Assembly: GCA_021730165.1 (NCBI GenBank) | Contig: CP072535.1 | Span: forward strand, 699,798-763,797 | Reading direction: 5' to 3' | Length of the DNA: 64,000 bases | DNA from: Candidatus Vesicomyidisocius sp. Pext_18_S21 | Lineage (GTDB): Bacteria; Pseudomonadota; Gammaproteobacteria; PS1; Pseudothioglobaceae | Shown: in pieces, positions 49,109-63,795 of the stretch | Position numbering within the stretch: the stretch's first letter is position 1 | Layout of the letters: every line of letters begins with the position of its first letter | Translations under genes and position numbers: made by a program | Notes under the pieces: model-generated | The model's database searches: none | Told to the model about the DNA's origin: nothing | What the model saw: the letters and a program-made list of their open reading frames with translations, nothing else

Positions 49109-49370
49109 AGTTTTAATTCTTCAATAGTAGTAAGTGTTATTACCATTGAAGAACAAGGTAAAATTTATTTATTACTTGCAAATAAAATCACTCTAAAATA
49201 TTTTCAAATACTATCTTTAATTTGTTTTAGTATATCTAAAATTAATATCTTTGTTTTTCCTTGAATATCAAATAATTTAAAATAATACTATTCGAAGTCT
49301 GGTATCAAGTCAGAAAAGTCATGATACTACTAACAAAAGCAGACATTAATACAATAAATCTAACATAATA
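49109..49370. other. Spacer between fmt terminator and clpB promoter
   Basis: No coding remnant recognised. The whole fmt-clpB gap is 334 bases and otherwise holds only the palindromic terminator and the heat-shock-type promoter. Confidence 0.5.
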
Positions 49371-49398
49371 CTTGAAATTTATCAATCATCCCATAGAT
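49371..49398 (+). promoter_or_regulatory. Sigma-32-type heat-shock promoter of clpB
   Basis: CTTGAAA (49371-49377), a 12-base spacer, and CCCATAGAT (49390-49398) match the sigma-32 consensus (CTTGAAA, then CCCCAT-nT) very closely. Transcription would begin near 49405 and clpB starts at 49432. This indicates that the organism kept heat-shock sigma control for at least this chaperone. Confidence 0.75.
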
Positions 49399-49431
49399 AA
49401 TTTTTATATATTATAAAGAATTGATAATTCT

Positions 49432-51990
49432 ATGAATTTTGATAAACTAACTGCACAATTCCAACAAGACTTAAGTACTGCACAATCCATCGCTATTACA
49501 AAAAATCACAGTACCATAGAAGCAGTACATATTCTAAGTAGCATGTTACAAAATACTGATAGCGGTGTTAGTAACTTATTATCAAATATTAATATTGATA
49601 TTTATCAACTTAAACAAGAAACCGATAAAGAAATTAATACACTAGCCACGATCAACAATCCAAGTGGTAATGTGAATATTTCTCAGAACTTATTAAGCCT
49701 ATTAAATCAGATGGAAAAATTAGCTTTCAATAAAGAAGATGCATATCTATCAACTGAGATATTTTTATTAGCCATCATAAAAGGCAATGATACAACTACA
49801 AAACTTCTAAAAGCACATGGTGTAAATGAGATTAATTTAAATCAAGCAATTGACAACCTTAGAGGAGGTAAAAACGTGAATAATCAAAACGCAGAAAGTA
49901 ACCGAAACACGCTAAATAAATACACTCAAGATTTAACTCAATTAGCCATTGATGGTAAGCTTGACCCTGTGATTGGCCGTGATAGTGAAATTCGTCGTGC
50001 CATTCAAGTATTACAACGACGAACTAAAAATAATCCAGTTTTAATTGGCGAACCCGGTGTGGGTAAAACTGCTATTGTTGAAGGTTTAGCACAACGTATT
50101 ATTAACCATGAAGTATCAGAAGGTATCAAAGGCAAGCGTGTTTTATCGCTAGACATGACAGCACTGATAGCAGGCGCTAAATATCGAGGCGAATTTGAAG
50201 AACGACTAAAAGTCGTACTTAAAGAATTAGAAGACAAGCAAGGTCAGATCATTTTATTTATTGATGAATTACACACCATGGTTGGTATTGGTAAATCCGA
50301 TGGTTCTATGGATGCTGGAAATATATTAAAACCAGCTTTAGCTCGTGGTGATCTACACTGTATAGGTGCTACTACACTAGATGAATATCGACAATATATT
50401 GAAAAAGATTCTGCTTTAGAACGTCGCTTCCAAAAAGTATTAGTAGACGAACCAACCGAACAAGACACTATTGCTATTTTACGTGGTCTTAAGGAAAAAT
50501 ACGAAGTTCATCATGGTGTAGAAATTACAGATCCTGCTATTATTGTCGCTGTCACTTATTCAAGCAGATATATTACTGATAGACAATTACCAGATAAAGC
50601 CATTGATTTAATTGATGAAGCAGCCTCACAAATCCGCATAGAAATTGACTCAAAACCAGAATCAATGGATAGACTTGACCGTAAATTAGTTCAACTTAAA
50701 ATTGAACGTATGGCACTCAAAAAAGAAAAAGACAAAGCTTCTAAAACACGATTAGAAGAATTGGTAAATTTGATTAAATCACTAGAAAAAGAATACGCTA
50801 ATTTAGAAAAAATTTGGAAAAAAGAAAAGCTAGTAGTCCAAAGTGCGCACCATCTTAAAGAAGAACTAGAACAAGCAAAATCCGATTTAGAAAATGCACA
50901 TCGTAACAATAATTTAGCTAAAATGAGTGAACTTCAATACGGCATTATTCCTGAATTAGAAAAGAAAATTAACATGGCTGAAAACGCTGACACAAAACAA
51001 ATGACATTACTTAGAAATAAAGTCACTGAAGATGAAATCGCCCATATTGTTGCCCGTTGGACAGGTATTCCTGTGGATAAAATGATGGTAGGTGAAAAGG
51101 ATAAGCTACTACAGATGGAAACTATTATTCACAAACGCCTAGTTGGTCAAGATAAGGCTGTTAAAGTTATTTCAGATGCTGTGCGGCGTGCGCGAAGTGG
51201 TCTATCTGACCCTAACCGGCCTGATGGTTCGTTTCTATTTATGGGTCCTACTGGTGTAGGAAAAACTGAACTTACTAAAGCTTTAGCAGACTTCTTATTT
51301 GATACCGAGAAAGCTATTGTACGCATTGATATGAGCGAATTTATGGAAAAACACTCAGTTGCGCGTTTGATTGGCGCGCCTCCAGGCTATGTTGGTTATG
51401 AACAAGGTGGTGTATTAACTGAGGCTATACGTCGCAAGCCGTATTCAATCATTTTACTTGATGAAATCGAAAAAGCTCATTCAGATTTGTTTAATATTTT
51501 ATTACAAGTACTAGATGATGGCCGACTAACGGATAGTCAAGGTCGAACAGTTGATTTTAAAAATACTATTATTATAATGACTTCAAACCTAGGTTCTCAC
51601 TTAATTCAACAAAACCCAGGAAAAGATATGTCCGTTGAACTTACTAAAATTGTTAGTGAACACTTCAGACCTGAGTTTGTCAATCGTATTGATGAAATCA
51701 TAACCTTTAAAACACTAGAAAAATCTCAAATTAAAGGTATCGCACTCAGGCAAATTGAGATCTTATCATCACGTTTATCCAAGCTTAATCTTAAAATAAC
51801 ATTAAGCGACATAGCCATAAGTATGATTGTTAACAAAGGCTATAATCCTATGTTTGGTGCTAGACCACTCAAACGTACCATACAACAATTATTAGAAAAT
51901 CCATTGTCAAAAAAAATCCTTGCTGGAGAGTTTTTATCAGATTCAACCATTCATGGAGATGTTAAAGATGGAAAAATCATTTTCTATTAA
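49432..51990 (+). CDS. clpB: ClpB disaggregase
   Basis: An 852-residue Hsp104-class AAA+ protein that pulls polypeptides out of aggregates with DnaK. The N domain (1-145) is followed by NBD1 with Walker [16 protein letters not shown] (about 204) and Walker [13 protein letters not shown] coiled-coil middle domain (about 405-525) precedes NBD2 with [16 protein letters not shown] (about 605), [10 protein letters not shown] and the sensor [10 protein letters not shown]. No ClpP-docking IGF loop is seen, as expected. Full length. Confidence 0.97.
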   Translation: MNFDKLTAQFQQDLSTAQSIAITKNHSTIEAVHILSSMLQNTDSGVSNLLSNINIDIYQLKQETDKEINTLATINNPSGNVNISQNLLSLLNQMEKLAFNKEDAYLSTEIFLLAIIKGNDTTTKLLKAHGVNEINLNQAIDNLRGGKNVNNQNAESNRNTLNKYTQDLTQLAIDGKLDPVIGRDSEIRRAIQVLQRRTKNNPVLIGEPGVGKTAIVEGLAQRIINHEVSEGIKGKRVLSLDMTALIAGAKYRGEFEERLKVVLKELEDKQGQIILFIDELHTMVGIGKSDGSMDAGNILKPALARGDLHCIGATTLDEYRQYIEKDSALERRFQKVLVDEPTEQDTIAILRGLKEKYEVHHGVEITDPAIIVAVTYSSRYITDRQLPDKAIDLIDEAASQIRIEIDSKPESMDRLDRKLVQLKIERMALKKEKDKASKTRLEELVNLIKSLEKEYANLEKIWKKEKLVVQSAHHLKEELEQAKSDLENAHRNNNLAKMSELQYGIIPELEKKINMAENADTKQMTLLRNKVTEDEIAHIVARWTGIPVDKMMVGEKDKLLQMETIIHKRLVGQDKAVKVISDAVRRARSGLSDPNRPDGSFLFMGPTGVGKTELTKALADFLFDTEKAIVRIDMSEFMEKHSVARLIGAPPGYVGYEQGGVLTEAIRRKPYSIILLDEIEKAHSDLFNILLQVLDDGRLTDSQGRTVDFKNTIIIMTSNLGSHLIQQNPGKDMSVELTKIVSEHFRPEFVNRIDEIITFKTLEKSQIKGIALRQIEILSSRLSKLNLKITLSDIAISMIVNKGYNPMFGARPLKRTIQQLLENPLSKKILAGEFLSDSTIHGDVKDGKIIFY

Positions 51991-52057
51991 TCAATTTTTA
52001 TCTAATCAACCATATTGCTAGAAAACTAATATTTATTTAAGTATATAATTAAATATT

Positions 52058-52699
52058 ATGGGTGACTATACTAAAATCATAAAAAATGGGCTGTGGAATA
52101 ACAATCAAGCCTTAGTTGCTATTTTAGGTCTATGTCCCCTATTAGCAGTCACCAATAATATTGTTAATGCAATAGGACTTGGCCTAGCAACTACATTTGT
52201 TTTAGTAATGTCTAATGTAACTGTTTCTATTTTTCGTCATCATATTTCAAAAGAAGTTCGTATTCCTATTTTTGTCCTATTAATTGCTTCATTTGTAACA
52301 ATTGTTGAATTGATGATGCAGTCATATTTTTATGATTTGTATTTAATATTAGGTATTTTTGTACCGCTAATTGTAACTAACTGCGCTATTCTAGGACGTG
52401 CTGAGGCATTTGCTAGTAAGAACACTTGGGATAAGTCTATACTGGATGGATTAATGATGGGTATTGGTTTCTCTGTTGTACTTATTATATTAGGCGCAAT
52501 GCGTGAATTAATTGGTAATGGGACTTTATTTGATCAATCTGTATTATTACTAGGCGATTTTGGTAATACACTTAGTATTACTGTGTTTAAAAATTATCAA
52601 GGCACTTTATTAGCGATTTTACCACCAGGAGCATTTATTGGTTTAGGGCTTATTGTAGCAATGAAAAATAAATATGATTTGAAAAGAAAAAAATTATAA
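52058..52699 (+). CDS. rnfE: Rnf/Rsx electron-transport complex subunit E
   Basis: A 213-residue membrane protein of the RnfE/RsxE family with six helices. The start [28 protein letters not shown] (read in two parts: [20 protein letters not shown]), [19 protein letters not shown] (about 105) and [14 protein letters not shown] near the end are typical. Rnf moves electrons between ferredoxin and NADH coupled to ion flow, or maintains SoxR in its reduced state. The other five subunits are not here, so it is either displaced from its operon or an orphan. Confidence 0.93.
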   Translation: MGDYTKIIKNGLWNNNQALVAILGLCPLLAVTNNIVNAIGLGLATTFVLVMSNVTVSIFRHHISKEVRIPIFVLLIASFVTIVELMMQSYFYDLYLILGIFVPLIVTNCAILGRAEAFASKNTWDKSILDGLMMGIGFSVVLIILGAMRELIGNGTLFDQSVLLLGDFGNTLSITVFKNYQGTLLAILPPGAFIGLGLIVAMKNKYDLKRKKL

Positions 52700-53001
52700 A
52701 TCAATTAATAATATTTTTACCAAAATAAAAACAATGAAATCTCTAGTTCTTACCACTAAATTAATCACGGAATAGTTCTAATAAATGATACTTTTTAAAC
52801 CCTACATTGTAGAAACAAATAGAAAATTTAATATTATTCACTACTTTAAACAAAAATAAGTAAGTGAATATGATATACCTATCTTGGTTCTTGATAAATA
52901 AACATCTAGTTAGATAACTATTACAAGTATTACTCCTACCACTACATTTTTTAAGAATAAAGCAAAAGCATTAGGATTTAACAATCATTAATTTATAAAT
53001 C
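52700..53001. other. 302-bp spacer between rnfE and prmC
   Basis: nth commonly follows rnfE, and I looked for it. Only a faint NKAKALGF-like piece near 52960 could be compared, too little to call. No other feature recognised. Confidence 0.45.
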
Positions 53002-53790
53002 TTGGATACTATTCAAAATTATTTAAGCAGTGGCATAATTGATATAACACTACTACTATCTCTAACTCTTGATAAAAGCCATGCTCAACTTATTTCTCAT
53101 AATAATTATCAACTAAGTAGTAACGAAAAAAATCAACTTAATCAATTCATCAAACACAGACAGTCAGGTATTCCATTTGCTTATTTAAGCGGAACAAAAG
53201 GATTTTATCATCTTGATTTTAAAATCACTCCTGATACATTCATCCCTAGACCTGAAACTGAACTATTAATTGACATTACTTTAGGCTTGTTCAATCATAA
53301 TAAAACTTATGAAGTACTTGATTTAGGTACTGGTAGTGGCGTTATTGCCATAACAATAAGTGATAAAAATCCAAACTGGAATTTAACTGCAACTGATTTT
53401 TCAATCAATGCACTTACAGTTGCTAAACAAAACACAAAAACAAATATTAATTTTCAACTAGGTAATTGGTTTGAAGCTATCCCTAATCAAACATTCGATT
53501 TAATTATCTCCAACCCGCCTTATATCAAACAAAATGATATTCATCTTAATGAATTAAGATTTGAGCCACAAAGTGCACTTATTTCTGGCAAAGATGGTTT
53601 AGATGATATCCAAACTATCATTAATAACATACCACAATTTCTCAATGAGAAAGGCTATCTATTATTAGAACATGGTTTCAATCAACAACAGAAAATCATA
53701 CAATTATTAAAAGATAATTTCTTTAACATTCAAAAATTCAAAGACTATAACCAAAAAAATCGTGCAATCTTAGCACAAATTAAACATTAA
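53002..53790 (+). CDS. prmC: Release-factor glutamine methyltransferase PrmC
   Basis: A 262-residue SAM-dependent enzyme that methylates the GGQ glutamine of RF1 and RF2. The N-terminal helical domain is followed by TFIPRPETELLID (about 89), the SAM loop VLDLGTGSGVIAIT (about 109) and the catalytic ISNPPYIKQ (about 170). The start is TTG at 53002. It is separated from its usual partner prfA (6112). Confidence 0.94.
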   Translation: MDTIQNYLSSGIIDITLLLSLTLDKSHAQLISHNNYQLSSNEKNQLNQFIKHRQSGIPFAYLSGTKGFYHLDFKITPDTFIPRPETELLIDITLGLFNHNKTYEVLDLGTGSGVIAITISDKNPNWNLTATDFSINALTVAKQNTKTNINFQLGNWFEAIPNQTFDLIISNPPYIKQNDIHLNELRFEPQSALISGKDGLDDIQTIINNIPQFLNEKGYLLLEHGFNQQQKIIQLLKDNFFNIQKFKDYNQKNRAILAQIKH

Positions 53791-53956
53791 CAATTATAAA
53801 AAGAGACCATCCTAGTATCTAAATTATATATGGTATAACAATAAGGATATTCAGATACAGATAATATTATGCAAATAATTATTAGTTGATACGTTAAATA
53901 ACATTAATTGAATATTTTTTTTAAAAATCATATTTTACAATAAAAATAAAACAAAA

Positions 53957-54293
53957 GAAGTCGGTCTATAAGCCGGGTTCTGTAATAAATGGTCATTCAT
54001 CTACGTGTTTTGTTACCAAAACGCTTTAGCGCTCTACCCACAAACTTCGCGAGCAACGTTATCGTTAGTCTATTTGAGCTTACTCCAAGTGGGGTTTTCC
54101 TTGCCACGATTGTCACCAATCCCGCGGTGCGCTCTTACCACACCTTCTCACCCTTACCTATTAAAATAGGCGGTCTAAATCTCTGCATCACTTTCCGTTA
54201 TGTCACCATACCTAGCCGTTAACTAACACTTTGCTCTATGGAGCCCGGACTTTCCTCTGAAGATCAATCTCCAGCGACCATCCGACCAACTTC
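53957..54293 (-). ncRNA. rnpB: RNase P RNA (class A)
   Basis: A 337-base minus-strand RNA. The 5' part contains AGAGGAAAGTCCGGGCTCC, the universally conserved P4-region signature, and the 3' part has the AACCCGGCTTATAGACC block. The ends pair (5' GAAGTTGG with CCGACTTC) to close helix P1. It is the ribozyme that matures tRNA 5' ends with the RnpA protein. A TATAAT on the minus strand (54300-54305) sits seven bases before the 5' end. The plus-strand 77-codon ORF over it is a shadow. Confidence 0.95.
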
Positions 54294-54299
54294 GAGATA

Positions 54300-54305
54300 A
54301 TTATA
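54300..54305 (-). promoter_or_regulatory. -10 box of rnpB
   Basis: TATAAT on the minus strand, seven bases from the inferred 5' end of the RNase P RNA. The -35 region is poor. Position relative to the RNA end is exactly as expected for a direct promoter. Confidence 0.7.
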
Positions 54306-54378
54306 CTCTAAGCCTACATCTCTAAAACTCTTAAAATTACTCAAAAAAATAATTTCACTGAAATCTTTGTCAATTTAC

Positions 54379-55869
54379 TTAATGGATTATCTGAATATCT
54401 TTGAATATACTATGAATATTATTACCTTGAGTATCAACTGCAACTGTAACCGGCATGTCTTTAACTTCAAATTCATAAATTGCCTCCATACCCATCTCTT
54501 TAAACGCAATTTTTTTAGCTTTTTTAATAGACTTAGAAATCAAATAAGCTGCACCACCCACTGCAATAAGATACGTAACCTTATGTTTCTTAATAATTTG
54601 TATACTAGCCTCACCACGTTCTGCCTTGCCAATCATACCCAAAATATTAGTATTATCCAATATCATATCGGTAAATTTATCCATACGCGTAGCAGTAGTA
54701 GGACCTGATGGACCAATTACTTCATCACCAACAGCATCCACTGGGCCAACATAATAAATAAATTTATTATCAAAATTTACACCATCTGGCAGGCCTTCAC
54801 CATTATCAATCATTTCTTTAAGATACTTATGTGCTACATCCCTCCCAGTAATGATTAAACCTGATAACAATAAGGTGTCTCCAATATGCCATAAAGCCAT
54901 TTTTTCACGAGTTAAATTACTTAGATCAATTTTTTTATATTGAGTATAATCCATCTCTAATTGAGGATAACTATCTATATCTACCTGAGGAAGTTCCGCC
55001 ACCCCTGAACCATCAAGTGAAAAATGCAAATGACGTGTTGCCGCACAATTAGGAATTATTGCCACTGCTTGAGAAGCAGCATGAGTTGGGTAGTCTTTAA
55101 TTTTAACATCTAGCACTGTTGTCAAACCACCCAAACCTTGTGCACCAATGCCTAAATGATTAATCTTATCAAATAACTCAAGACGTAATTTTTCAAGTTT
55201 ACTTGGATTAGGTTTCTGAGCAATATCTTTAATGTCAATCGGTTCCATCAAACTCTGTTTCGCCATTAACATTGCTTTTTCAGCTGTACCACCAACACCA
55301 ATACCAATAATACCTGGAGGACACCAACCAGCGCCCATAGTTGGTATAGCTTTTAAAACCCAATCAATAATATTAACATCTGGTTCAAGCATGCTAAACT
55401 TCGCCTTATTTTCAGAACCGCTACCTTTAGCCGCAACAATAAAATTAAGTTGTTCACCCTTAACAACTTTCATGTGAATAACTGCTGGTGTATTATCTTT
55501 GGTGTTAACTCTAGTAAATAATGGATCTTTTACAATAGAAGCTCTAAGAGGATTATTTATATAGGTAAATGCCTGTCTAACTCCTTCATTAATCATATCT
55601 TCTAATGATAAATTAGCTATCCAGGTAACTTCCATACCAACCTCAACAAACACATTAACAACACCAGTATCTTGACATATTGGACGCTTACCAAAGACTG
55701 CCATTTTTGAATTAATAAGAATTTGTTTAATAGCATTTTTTGCGGCTTTATGAGTTTCTTTTTCATAAGCATTTGTCATTGCTTGAATAAAATCAGGACT
55801 GTGATAATAAGAGATATATTGCAAAGCATTAAAAATACTTTCTATAACATGTTTTTGTTGAATTTTCAT
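54379..55869 (-). CDS. Fumarate hydratase, class I (iron-sulfur)
   Basis: A 496-residue class I fumarase converting fumarate and malate, with an oxygen-labile [4Fe-4S] cluster. The three cluster cysteines fit C65 (RPICQDTGV), C183 (AGWCPPGI) and C275 (PNCAATRHL), spaced much as in E. coli FumA. The C-terminal beta domain with GPTTATRMDKF and AVGGAAYLISKSIKKAK is fused. An FumA/FumB-type enzyme is typical of low-oxygen or variable-oxygen habitats. It is divergent from the mreB pseudogene. Confidence 0.94.
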   Translation of the reverse strand: MKIQQKHVIESIFNALQYISYYHSPDFIQAMTNAYEKETHKAAKNAIKQILINSKMAVFGKRPICQDTGVVNVFVEVGMEVTWIANLSLEDMINEGVRQAFTYINNPLRASIVKDPLFTRVNTKDNTPAVIHMKVVKGEQLNFIVAAKGSGSENKAKFSMLEPDVNIIDWVLKAIPTMGAGWCPPGIIGIGVGGTAEKAMLMAKQSLMEPIDIKDIAQKPNPSKLEKLRLELFDKINHLGIGAQGLGGLTTVLDVKIKDYPTHAASQAVAIIPNCAATRHLHFSLDGSGVAELPQVDIDSYPQLEMDYTQYKKIDLSNLTREKMALWHIGDTLLLSGLIITGRDVAHKYLKEMIDNGEGLPDGVNFDNKFIYYVGPVDAVGDEVIGPSGPTTATRMDKFTDMILDNTNILGMIGKAERGEASIQIIKKHKVTYLIAVGGAAYLISKSIKKAKKIAFKEMGMEAIYEFEVKDMPVTVAVDTQGNNIHSIFKDIQIIH

Positions 55870-55948
55870 ATTTATAAGGTGTTAATTATTACTGATTATT
55901 TATAGTATTATATCTCTTTATTTTACAAAAATTTAATTGGAAATTTTT

Positions 55949-56985
<1,037 letters not shown>

Positions 56986-57022
56986 TTAAATATTGATTAA
57001 CTATTCATAGGGCTTACACAAT

Positions 57023-57806
57023 ATGAAGTTTATTGAACTTTTTATCCCTGTCATTATCTCTATATTACTTATACTATCTGATTATAAATTTTCATATCTT
57101 AATCATCTAAAACAATCAATTGAAACCTTAATATCGCCCATCTATATGGTGGTGAACTTACCTTCACAGATCTATATTTGGATTGATAAGCAAGGTACTA
57201 GCAAAGATCAATTAACCATAAATAATAATAATTTACATCGTGAACTATTAAAGCTTAAAGCTAAATTACAAACCTACAATGCCTTAGCACTTAAAAATAA
57301 AAAGCTCCAGGCGCTATTAGGTTCAAGTTATGCCGTAAAACAACAAAACTTTACTTTAGCACGAATAAGTAAACTTAGCCAATCTAGACTTAAAAAACAA
57401 ATTATTATTAACAAAGGTAGTAGTAGTGGTATTAAAATTGGACAAGTAGCTTTAAGCTCTAAAGGTATTATTGGGCAAATATCGAGAACAACACCACTAT
57501 ATTCAACTATATTAATGACTAGTGATCCCACATGTTAAAAATGAACGTAGTGGTGTTCGAGGTATTAGCAAAGGTATAGCTGAGAATAATTATCTATTAA
57601 ATGTTGAATTTATCGAGTCTAATTTAGACGTTAAAGTAGGTGATGTATTTCTAAGTACTGCTATCGGATCAAAATTTCCTACTGGGTACCCAGTAGGAAC
57701 AGTAATTAGCGTAGAAAAAAACCAAAACGAACCATTCTTACATATCCAATTAAAACCTGCCCAAATACCAGAACAACTAGAATTTGTTATTATTGCAACC
57801 GATTAA
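57023..57806 (+). pseudogene. mreC: mreC pseudogene
   Basis: MreC links MreB to the murein synthases through the periplasm. A membrane anchor (about residues 7-25), a coiled coil (about 70-105) and the beta domain (IGQVALSSKGIIGQISRTT) are in one frame up to 57538. The end (ERSGVRGISKGIAENNYLL, FPTGYPVGTVISVEKN) is in another. The junction looks like loss of two bases in a CACACA-like tract near 57530 (DPTHVKNERS expected). Otherwise well preserved, with the final IIATD close to the usual end. Confidence 0.92.
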
Positions 57807-57808
57807 CC

Positions 57809-58280
57809 ATGAATACACAACGTCGTCCCTATATATTTCTAATGAAGATTACTTTTTTTGCATTAATTTTAAGTGTAATACCTCTAAATAAGCTGTTATT
57901 AGGTGCATCTGCATTTTGGTTATTACTTCTTTATATCCTACTGGATAGTATATTTTTCAACCAAAGTAAAATTTTTTATTGCGCTTATTCTTGGCATACT
58001 TACTGATATTCTACATGGTGACATTTTGGGGCAAAATGCCTTAGCTCTTATTTTTAGTAGCCTATTTATTAGCAATGTAAAGCAATCATTTTTTTTATCT
58101 AACCTAAGCACTCAACAAATTTATGTATTTATATCTAGCAGTATTTATCTTGCATTTTTTTTACTAATCTTTGTATTAATACAAGGTTTTATCATTAACT
58201 ATCACTTATTTTTAGCACCATTTACTAGTGCATTCGTTTGGCCAATCGTTCAGTTCTTACTATCAAAATGCAAAGTATAA
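57809..58280 (+). pseudogene. mreD: mreD pseudogene
   Basis: The small membrane partner of MreC. The first part (FLMKITFFALILSVIPLNKL) is in one frame to about 57950, and the rest (FFIALILGILTDILHGDILG, QNALALIFSSLFISN) is in another. A single shift near 57940-57960 explains it. It begins two bases after mreC and its stop lies inside mrdA, as in functional operons. Confidence 0.88.
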
Positions 58281-60112
58281 ATAATACTCAATTTGAAAAC
58301 AAAACACTCTTTTATAGACTTAGACTAGCACTTATTATTATTATTTTACTAACTGCTTTATTAATAATTAGGATTTACAATTTACAAATAGTAAACCATC
58401 AATATTACTTAAAAAAAGCTTTAGACAACCAAATATATACTCTACCGATAACACCTAGTAGAGGAAAAATATTTGATCGTAATGGTAATGTTTTAGCTAC
58501 TAATAAACTAGCATTTCGGCTAACTTTAACACAAGAAAAAACTAAAAACATTACAAAAACATTACAAAAACTAAAACAGTCTGGACTTATCAATGATAAA
58601 GATATTAAAAGCTTTAATCAAAAAATAAAACATTATCAAAAATTTCATAGTATTCCAATTAAATATAACCTTAATGAGATTCAGGTTGCTAAATTCTTAA
58701 TTAGCAATAATTTTATTGGTGTAGATTTGGTGTAGATATAGAGCCTTATTTCCATCGAATCTATCCCAACCAAAGTTCTAGCGTTCATGTTATTGGTTAT
58801 GTTTCTAGAATGTCTAAAAAAGATAAACTTATTTACGATAAGAAAAACTATTTAGGGACTTTATTTGTAGGTAAGACTGGTATTGAAAAACAATACGAAA
58901 CACTATTACATGCTACTAATGGCTTACAACAAATCGAACGAAATATAAATGGTAGGGTTATTCACACCAAAATCATTAAGCCTACTATTACTGGTAAGAA
59001 TTTATATCTAAGCATAGACTTAGATATGCAAAAAAAAAAGCAGAAACACTCCTTAAAGGAAAACGTGGTTCAATTGTGGTTATAAATGTCAAAAATGGAG
59101 AAATATTAACACTCGTTAGTACACCCATTTATAATCTAAACTGGTTTGTAAATGGCATATCACACACCAACTACAGTCAATTACAAACATCAAAAAATAT
59201 TCCTCAACTTAATCGTGCAATTTAAGGCTTATACCCTCCAGGATCTACAATTAAGCCTATGGTGGCTTTAGCAGGCTTAGAAGAGGGTATTATTACTAAT
59301 ATAAGCAGCATTTTCTGTCCAGGATATTACAAATTACCAAATGTTAAACGTAAATTTAACGATTGGAAAAAAACAGGACATGGACATGTTAATGTCAAAG
59401 AATCGATAGCGCAATCATGCGATGTATTTTTTTATGACCTAGCAAATAAACCGGGTATTGATAAATTACATAATAATTTAAACTTGTTTAATTTTGGCCG
59501 AAAGACAAATATTGATATCCCTGGAGAAAAGGCCGGAATACTACCCTCTAAAACTTGGAAAAAATTAATAAACATAAGCCTTGTATCGTGGAGAAACCTT
59601 AATTACAGGTATTGGTCAAGGATTTATCACTGTTACTCCTTTACAGCTTGCAGTTGCCACTACAGCAATTGCTAACAAAGGGATTCTATTTCAACCAACA
59701 TTACTTAAAAATACGCAAGCATCTGATGATATAATAATTGTATCTAAAAAAGATAGTTATATACAAATTCCAATTAAAAATATTCAAAATTGGGAAGATG
59801 TAATTGACGGAATGAAACAAGCTATTTATGCACCTAAAGGTACTGGTAGAAACCTCAATAAAGCTTTACCCTATACATTAAAAGCTGGAAAAACTGGAAC
59901 CGCACAAGTATTTAGTTTTGACAATACTATAGAACAATATTTTGAAGAAAAACTTGATGAAAAATTAAGAGATCATGCATTATTTACTGGCTTTTGCCCC
60001 TATTGAAAATCCAGAAATAGCTATCGCTATTATTGTTGAAAATGCAGGTAATGGTAACTCAAAAGCAGCAGCAATTGCACATCAAGTACTTGATGTATAT
60101 TTTGATAAATAA
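58268..60112 (+). pseudogene. mrdA: mrdA (penicillin-binding protein 2) pseudogene
   Basis: The transpeptidase of the elongasome, with at least six lesions. (1) An 11-bp tandem duplication at 58716-58737 shifts the frame after NNFIGVD. (2) A homopolymer of ten A's (59030-59039) where eight would be in frame before AETLLKGKRG. (3) CAA to TAA in RAI*GLYPPG (59224). (4, 5) Two shifts around 59560-59585 near KTWKK and YRGETL. (6) An extra T in TTTT near 59993 before IENPEIAIAII. The active-site STIK in PPGSTIKPMV, SCDVFFYDLA and AGKTGTAQVF remain readable. The last frame ends at 60112. Confidence 0.94.
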
Positions 60113-60438
60113 TTAAACAATACTTTACCTTAATAAATTCCAGTCAATTAGGAATATTAAAATCGGTAAACACGCTTTAAATTAGTCTAATATAGCTGAT
60201 TAATTCATTATACAAAATAATTATTTTAGCCTTAGATCAATCCCCTTCTAAGATTATTAGAAAAATTTAATATTGCTTGCTCTATCCCTAAACTATAGAT
60301 TGTAAATAAATCTAACCACCAATACTTAGCAAGTATTTGTATTTTTTTTCTATAATAAAACTCCAAACCTACTGAAAACTCTTATTTGATAAACATCAAA
60401 GTACAGCCTTCAACATGATTACTAAAAAAATAATATTA
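60113..60438. other. 326-bp spacer after mrdA
   Basis: rodA (mrdB) usually follows mrdA, and yajC/secD usually follow tgt on the other strand. Neither could be recognised. Stop-rich AT sequence only. Confidence 0.5.
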
Positions 60439-63337
<2,899 letters not shown>

Positions 63338-63795
63338 AGTGTATAAGATTATTATTAGGCAAAGGTAAGCCTTTTTTACAAGTAATTTTTATCATCTCAT
63401 TGGTTCTAAACTAATCTAGATTCTGTAATAATTCTTGTTACCAAGATATATAACTACCTAAATAGGTATAATTACAACCCAATACTCTATTCAATCAGAT
63501 GTAATGTTAGGATTTTTTACCTGATAAATAAGGGTTTATAAATTTCAATCATTCTACCCATTAGGGTAGATATTAATGTAAGTTAAAATTAAACTTACAT
63601 TTCCTATAAAAACTGCTTTAATATCACTTTAAGTCTAATAATCTCCTCAAAATATAACTAAACCTTTATCAAATTATTTATCAATCTTTACGGACTACTT
63701 ATAGGACTTATTTTTTCTGTTCATCCATGTTGTTTTTCCTAGGTAAAATATTATTAATTGTTTATGCTAAATATTTTCACAATTATATCTGAAAT
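63338..63795. other. 458-bp spacer between the ABC exporter and ribD
   Basis: No coding remnant recognised. Two adjacent hairpins (63554-63569 and 63575-63601) are the only structure seen. No FMN-riboswitch core was found before ribD, and no nrdR, which often precedes ribD. Confidence 0.5.
63554..63601. repeat. Two adjacent perfect hairpins upstream of ribD
   Basis: The first is CTACCC/GGGTAG with an ATTA loop (63554-63569). Five bases later AATGTAAGTT pairs with AACTTACATT across a seven-base loop (63575-63601). The second stem is followed by only two T's. They may end the divergent transcripts, form an RNA leader of ribD, or be an operator pair. Confidence 0.6.

Noticed and set aside
52700..53001. 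nth (endonuclease III) remnant after rnfE
   Set aside because: Only a very short NKAKALGF-like piece could be matched, which is within chance in AT-rich sequence.
53989..54222. 77-codon plus-strand ORF
   Set aside because: Lies wholly inside the minus-strand RNase P RNA, whose conserved core and end pairing are clear; the ORF is a by-product.
54367..54708. 113-codon plus-strand ORF
   Set aside because: Antisense to the 3' end of the class I fumarase gene; composition is that of a reversed coding frame with no homology that I can see.
63640..63795. FMN riboswitch upstream of ribD
   Set aside because: The conserved FMN aptamer blocks could not be found in the spacer.
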